NCBI GenBank assembly: GCA_954871525.1
Contig: OX940865.1
Location: 9,146,106-9,210,105 of the forward strand
Length of the DNA stretch: 64,000 nt
Direction: 5' to 3'
DNA from: Parietaria judaica
Taxonomy: Eukaryota; Streptophyta; Magnoliopsida; Rosales; Urticaceae
The notes below the pieces were generated by a model, which ran no database searches, was not told the origin of the DNA, and was given only the letters and a program-made list of their open reading frames with translations. Position numbers and translations under genes: made by a program. Shown here piece after piece: positions 58,541 through 64,000 of the stretch (within the stretch, counting starts at the first letter, position 1; every line of letters begins with the position of its first letter).

Positions 58541-59699
58541 GGACCCTACTATTTGTTAAAGTGTAGTTTCATTCTCTGTTTACGAGCTCTTTACTAGTTC
58601 CTGTCGTAGTTGTTCATAAAACAATTGAGTAAGAAACTGTTGGATTTGTTACGAGTAATGAAGTACTCATTCGTAATAGTTAAATGTTTTATTATACGTT
58701 CATCATTGATTAATATAATTTATTTACGTTTTTTTTTTTTTTTAAATACTCCCCTAAGATGATGATGAATACTTTTACTACTTATTTTCACACTTTTAAT
58801 ATTTAATTTATCCTTATCTTATTCTACATCCTCTCTATAATCTAATACTTATTCATCGTCACTCATTCATTTACCACCATACTCTCTTATCACACTTTCT
58901 CAATTATAGCCATAGGTGCAAAGTTGCGAGTTTTACAGCAGGATTGTAATAAACTTTAATTTTTTTTATTAGTACCTTTACATAAACTATGAGAATGTGA
59001 CATTAAAATAAATCGATCTCATTTTTATAAAGCCTTTTTTTTTGTCTAAGAAATAAAAAGTTAGGAGAAATATTTAAAGATAAAATCAAGAGAGAAAAGA
59101 AAAAGTTATTGAACATATTATCTTTGCAATTTTAAATTTATATGATTCGTGAAATCACTCTTTAAATAATAAGTTGGACGTTTTATTTGGTTTTACCCTA
59201 GTGTTATAATGTTAATTTTTATTCCGATTTTTTTAAAAATTAGAAAATAAATCTTTAAGTTTTTTTGTGTGAAAACATGTTATGTTATTTCCTGTGTTTT
59301 AACTATTTTTGTGACTATAACCGTCACTACATCTACATCATGTTGTTGGCTATTTTGGTGACAATAATCGCCACTAAATATAAATCTAAATCATGCAGTT
59401 AAAACCGTTTTAGAATGTTATGAATTTCATAAGAAGTTTACAAGTTTTTCTTCAATAAATTTGAGCGAATTTTATAAGCTGTATTTTCTGTTGATCGACT
59501 CATCACTTAGCGTGCACTGATGATCAATTTCAAGTCATCCCTTCGAGAGTTAAACCTGGTTGTAGTCATTCTAGGTTATCAATATATATATTTTGAATAT
59601 AACTATATATTTTTTAAAAATTCAGCGAAATAATAACTATATAACAATATTGTTTAAGTTTGGAATACAAATAGAAATTTATTTAGACACTTAAAATTG
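58541..59699. other. Intergenic between convergent lectin receptor kinase copies
   Basis: Very AT-rich, including the 3' flanks of the genes at 58540 (plus) and 59700 (minus). No gene or element ends were recognised. Confidence 0.5.
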
Positions 59700-60851
59700 T
59701 CACATATTATTTTGTGAGAACATCTTTAGAGGCATGGATTGATTATCTGACTTGGATGAATCTGTGAAGTAGCTACCTGAAGTAGTTGATGATGTGTAAA
59801 CTGACGAATTCACATCCGTTGGCGCCAAAAAATACATCGGTCTCGGGAATTTCGACGGTAAATTGGGCAGGGGCGCTTCAGAATTCATAACGCTAAGAAC
59901 CTGTTTGATGGTTGGCCTGAAAGAAGGATCGGGATGACAACACCACAGCCCCACCACCATGAAGCTCTCCATTTGCTGCTCATCGAACTCCGAGCTCAGC
60001 CTCACATCAGCGGCTTCAAGGACTTTGCCTTGACCGTACAGATCCCACACCCACTCCACGAGGCTCACCTTGCTCGGTTCCACATTGTGCTTGATGGGTC
60101 TCCGACCACAGCAGATCTCGAGCGCGACCACCCCGAAGCTGTACACATCGGACTCTTTGCTGGCCTTCCCAGTTGTGGCGCACTCGGGCGCCATGTAGCC
60201 CATCGTTCCTGCTAAAATCGTCGTTTGCAAACCCGACTCGTGGTCGGCGAAACGGGCTAAGCCAAAATCCCCGAGCTTGGCATTGAAATTGGAGTCCAAC
60301 ATGATGTTACTCGACTTGACATCTCGGTGAACAACGCACTGTTCCCATTCTTCGTGAAGATACAACAGCGATGAGGTCAATCCATGCGCTATTTTGTGTC
60401 GGACTGTCCATGTAAGACTAGGTTTATTTCCAAACAGGTGTGTGTCGAGGCTTCCATTGGGGAGGAACTCGTAGACGAGAATAAACTCGCCTTTCGTATG
60501 GCACCAACCGATGAGTTGAACCAGATTTCGGTGTCGTAACCGGCTGATGATTCTCACTTCGGAGATGTATTCCTTCTTTCCCTGGATTGATCCTTTGGAG
60601 ATTCTTTTCACCGCTACTTCCGTGTTGGTGTCGCTTAGAATTCCTTTATAGACCCCTCCAAAACCGCCTTGTCCGAGCTTTCCTTCCTCAGAGAACTCGT
60701 TAGTAGCATGGCTTAGTTCGCTGTACGTAAATCGCTTTGGTCCAGTTTCTCCGAACTCGACATCGATGGACTCGTCGTACTCTTCCTCATGCTCCATTCG
60801 AGCAGCCTTTTTTCTCCAATAGATGAGCCAAAGAAGAACAATGGCACACAT
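59700..60851 (-). pseudogene. Ectodomain-less lectin receptor kinase copy
   Basis: 383-codon open frame: a short hydrophobic start (CAIVLLWLIYW, the remains of the membrane helix), a basic and acidic juxtamembrane stretch, a full kinase (GQGGFGGVYKG, VAVKRI, VHRDVKSSN, DFG, GTMGYMAPE) and a C-terminal tail. The kinase is closely similar to the intact gene at 53317-55356. The signal peptide and whole lectin domain are absent. Homology stops abruptly at 60851, two bases from a hairpin-forming repeat. It could be a dead fragment or, if transcribed, a kinase-only protein; its short hydrophobic N-terminus might act as an anchor. The kinase itself shows no inactivating change. Confidence 0.8.
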
Positions 60852-60852
60852 A

Positions 60853-60935
60853 GGTGGAGAAAAAAATACGTTTATTTGAGTATGGTGGAGAAAAAATACG
60901 TTTATTTGAGTATTTAAACGTATTTTTTCTCCACC
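60853..60935. repeat. Direct and inverted repeat with 21-bp perfect hairpin
   Basis: A roughly 30-bp unit GGTGGAGAAAAAA..GAGTAT occurs twice in tandem (60853-60883 and 60884-60913). The start of the second unit is repeated inverted at 60915-60935, giving perfect 21-bp arms (60884-60904 and 60915-60935) around a 10-base loop. It borders the truncated kinase. Confidence 0.9.
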
Positions 60936-61269
60936 ATGCGCGCCATTGTGGAGGGAGAGGACTCACACAAATGTTTCACCACTATGCGCGCCGCCAGCCA
61001 TGGCGTGGCGTGGCGAAGTGAGGTGGGGTGGGGTGGGCAAGTACAATTATTTTTGCCGAAAGTTTAATTGGTATTTTTGCCAAAATCTATTAAAATATGA
61101 TTTCTAGCGAAAAATGAAATTCCACCCACATGCCACTGCGAATTTCACAAAAAATAGTAAAACAAAATATCGAAACGATAGGACTTTCTTTTTGCATACC
61201 TGCGGAAATAAAAAACCGGTCGAAATTTCGCACAATTTTCGCGAAATTTAACACCTTGGTAGAAACCAC
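60936..61269. other. Spacer with GC-rich short repeats
   Basis: Contains ATGCGCGCC twice and GGCGTGGCGTGG- and GGTGGGGTGGG-type short repeats at about 60937-61040, then AT-rich sequence. No gene was seen. Confidence 0.5.
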
Positions 61270-61272
61270 TAA

Positions 61273-61710
61273 GGGTTAATGACGGGCGAAAAAATATTCA
61301 AAGTTTAGTTTAAACCCCCCGTGTACTCAAAGTTTAAAAGTGGTGGTAAAAATATCCAAAGTTGCATTTGGGGAGTTGGCCACTCCATTCTCGTATCGTC
61401 GTTAACTTACCGTTAACTCTGGCCACATGAAAAAACGTTGGATACTGACATAATAATTTTTGCCAAGTGGACGAACCCACATCAGCCACGTTTACGACAA
61501 AATAACGAATTAAATCCCTAATTAATAATTTTAATACAACTAACTGAACCCCTAATTATTACACTTAACAAAACAAATTCGTCCCGTGGCCATCGTTAAC
61601 TAGTAAGTTAACGACGTTACTAGAATAGAGTGGTCAACTCCCCAAATACGACTTTGGGTACACGAGGAGTTCTTTGATCAAACTTTGAGTATTTTGGCTG
61701 TCATTAACCC
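61273..61710. mobile_element. MITE with long inverted repeats (Harbinger/Tourist-like)
   Basis: 438 bp starting GGGTTAATGAC and ending GTCATTAACCC, flanked by TAA on both sides (61270-61272 and 61711-61713). Inverted similarity extends more than 100 bp inward: AAAGTTTGA.., CCAAAGT.G.ATTTGGGGAGTTG, CCACTC.ATTCT and CGTCGTTAAC occur at both ends. TAA duplications fit PIF/Harbinger, but a MULE-type foldback is possible. No coding capacity. Confidence 0.7.
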
Positions 61711-61713
61711 TAA

Positions 61714-63456
61714 AATTAAAGTTCACTCACTTTTTTTCTTTCTATATTATGAATTTACTGATAATTTAAAATTTCTCTCAAGTTTGTTGAAGTCTTAGTT
61801 GATTTGTAATGTTATGTTGTTGTATGTGACTCGTGATTCGTCATTGAATTTTTACGCTTAATCACTCAGTCTCAGTGTATTAAGTGTAAATATTCGTCAT
61901 TGATTTGTAATGTTATCACTCGATTGAAGAGATCGTCGTGTTATCTTGTTGACGGTGATCGTGCTCCTGAGCGGACGATTGGAAGCTTGATCGGTGCGTA
62001 CTGTGGAGTATATTTTGGCTAAGACCTTTTAATTAGTCGCAGTAGGCCTTTCGCTCATTCGCCAGATTATACAATTTAAGGACTGTTGGGCTTCTAAATA
62101 AATGTATTTATTTACTTATCTGATATTACTTTTACATCAATTGTGTTGTGCCCTTAAAAATTAAAAATTAAAGGATATTGTATGTAAATTCAATCAATCC
62201 TTCAATTGAACGTGTAGTGTATCACGTGTCATTTTTGTAAACGTGACGTCATATGCCAACAACAAGAAGCACATATATGATTATTTTGCTGACTTGATTA
62301 TCACTCACTTGAACAATTAAGTAATGACTTGCAGCAGTCCAATTCTATTAATTTTTATTTAATTTTTTCAGTGGTAATAGTATCCGAAGCGAAGAACCAT
62401 GTTCTATATTTATATGATTTGCTATTTTGTGAGATTACTATAGTTTTCGTTGACTCAGCTTATGTCATGATTATAGCTGTGACTACAGCTTAAAATATGC
62501 ACTTGCATGCAACTCAACTCAAGTTTCGGTTACGGATTTATTTCTCTTTATTATTTTTTATTATTTTGGATTGATATATTTTCACATATTTTTAACCATC
62601 TTGAGTTCCAAAGTCTCTTTTCAGTTAGCTACAGCTGCAAATTGAGTGTGACAATATTCTGGCAGTTGCTAATCTTAAAGAGCAAGTTAGGGTTGATATA
62701 TATGTAGAGCATAGGCCTCATTGAACTCTTGAACCCTTCCAAAGATTAACTTGGCCGTCACTTCCGGTGTATTATCATCGTGCTTCCTACCTCGGGAGAG
62801 GCGTCGACTGCGTTTGAAGAACCGTGCTGAAGGATTCAGTCTTACGTCGACAAATAACAAGGGGATCTTGCTGAGTCCGATTCTCTCAAGAGAAGTGGCA
62901 GCCTGTATTGGCGTCACAAGTCGAGACTGAATAACTGCTTCAAGACCAAGTTGTGTTACCAGTTATAAATTTAGGGGGAGCCACTATACTTTAAGCTATT
63001 TTACTTTATTGTGTAATTGGTGCTTGTAATTACACTTTATTGGTGATTAATTTGGGTGAGTGGCCCACATAAGTAGATAGATCGAACTGTGTTACCAAAT
63101 CATCGTATCTCTCTTTATTGTTTTCCGCGTTGTGTTTTAGTGTTTTGTAATCATATCATTTATTTGCACAATCTCGTAAACTGACCTTTCGCAAATGATA
63201 TAAAATATTTTTAAGGTCCAATTACGTCGGTGTTTCATTACTCTCCAATATCTATTACCAGTGAAAATTGAACCATAACAAAATTTTGGTTATATAAGCA
63301 CAAAGGACAAAGACAAGCTCAATCTGTTCGGAGCCTTAGGCGAAACTCATAAATGAGGCCTTTTTATATTTATACAGTTATTATCGGACTATGTATCAAA
63401 TCCCTTATGAAAATAAATCAATCCAAGATAATAAAGAGAAATAAATCTGTAATCGA
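61714..63456. other. AT-rich intergenic region
   Basis: No gene is supported. A GC-richer stretch (about 62730-62945) and a TTTAGGGGGAG purine run (62968-62980) are reminiscent of retrotransposon sequence, but no protein or LTR pair could be confirmed. Confidence 0.4.
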
Positions 63457-63644
63457 AACTTGAGTCGCATGGTTCTGCATATTCTTAGTTGTAGTCATGA
63501 CTTAAGCTGAAGTCAATTGAAACTATAGTCATAACTGAATCTCATAAAATAACTTGAGTCGCATGGTTCTGCATATTCTTAGTTGTAGTCATGACTTAAG
63601 CTGAAGTCAATTGAAACTATAGTCATAACTGAATCTCATAAAAT
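63457..63644. repeat. Exact 94-bp tandem duplication
   Basis: Two adjacent identical copies, 63457-63550 and 63551-63644, starting AACTTGAGTCGCATGG and ending CATAAAAT. No differences were seen between the copies. Confidence 0.93.
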
Positions 63645-63816
63645 AGTCCATCATATAAATAGAGAACTTATCTTCAATCTGTCCTTGGTGAGCAATCCAA
63701 TCATCAATCATAAGGATTTAAAAATATGCAAAGTAAAAATATTGACCGACCCCAATATGTGTGTAGTGTATTGATGAAGAACTGATGCACTGAATTGTGT
63801 AAATAAATACCACTTA

Positions 63817-63820
<4 letters not shown>

Positions 63821-63857
<37 letters not shown>
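63821..63857. repeat. (TA)n microsatellite
   Basis: About 37 bp of uninterrupted TA dinucleotides. The remaining bases to the window end are AT-rich with a T run and no recognised gene. Confidence 0.9.
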
Positions 63858-63858
<1 letters not shown>

Positions 63859-64000
63859 TAACTAAATTTTATTTTCACAATTTTGGGCATCAATTAGGAA
63901 CTCAACAACCTATCCATCTCTCTATTATTAACGGTTCTTTAATGTTTTTTTTTTTTTTTTTGCTGTATTTGTTTTGAACTTATGACTTTATTTCAAGTAG

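Noticed and set aside
62084..63250. Possible solo LTR or Copia 3' end (TGTTGGGC start, purine run at 62968)
   Set aside because: The purine run is not followed by TG, no second LTR or target duplication was found, and no protein motif could be read.
1..64000. tRNA, rRNA or other structured RNA genes
   Set aside because: No tRNA-like A/B boxes with a foldable cloverleaf or rRNA-like blocks were recognised by eye; a covariance-model scan would be needed to exclude them.

Overview
This window is nuclear DNA of a flowering plant, most likely a eudicot. The supports are multi-exon genes with GT..AG introns, plant-specific receptor-kinase families, a plant-type seipin, and plant lineages of Copia, Tat-type Gypsy, hAT, MULE and MITE elements. 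Intergenic DNA and introns are AT-rich, exons are GC-richer, and nothing prokaryotic or organellar was seen. I cannot name the species.

Layout. (1) 1-22.2 kb holds two tandem head-to-tail LRR-malectin receptor kinases of the LRR-VIII-2 type. Copy A (exons 1276-8639) lacks its signal-peptide exon, which probably lies before the window. Copy B (13298-22240) is complete: 24 exons that sum to an open 1016-codon frame. A 5'-truncated, decayed Copia element (about 9480-12032) lies between them. (2) 23136-25075 is a hAT deletion derivative with a perfect 8-bp target duplication, 11-bp terminal inverted repeats and arrays of TCGCGAC near both ends. (3) 26053-27961 is a two-exon seipin gene (lipid-droplet biogenesis). 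(4) 28407-28775 is a small hAT-like non-autonomous element. (5) 30557-50909 is a nested retrotransposon. A decayed Copia on the minus strand (249-bp LTRs, about 5% diverged) is split by a young Ty3/Gypsy Tat-lineage element (35890-50080) with about 1.7-kb LTRs, a perfect CGTAC target duplication and an intact 1945-codon gag-pol. The Gypsy element also has a 167-bp tandem array at the end of pol and an intron-bearing antisense reading frame beside its 3' LTR. (6) 51364-52780 is a Pack-MULE-like element with a perfect 9-bp target duplication that has captured part of an LRR receptor-kinase gene. (7) 53.3-60.9 kb is a cluster of three L-type lectin receptor kinases (LecRK-IX type): one intact on minus, one on plus with a one-base frameshift in the catalytic loop, and one kinase-only copy on minus. 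(8) 61273-61710 is a MITE with long inverted repeats and TAA duplications. The rest is AT-rich sequence with microsatellites and an exact 94-bp tandem duplication.

The host genes are two surface-receptor clusters (LRR-malectin RLKs and lectin RLKs) on either side of an unrelated lipid gene. Such tandem receptor clusters are typical of rapidly evolving immunity or cell-wall sensing loci. At least seven mobile elements have entered between and around the genes. The most unusual material lies in the Tat element (antisense gene, satellite-like array), the Pack-MULE, the hAT subterminal arrays, and the remodelled receptor genes (decoy exon, frameshift, ectodomain loss).
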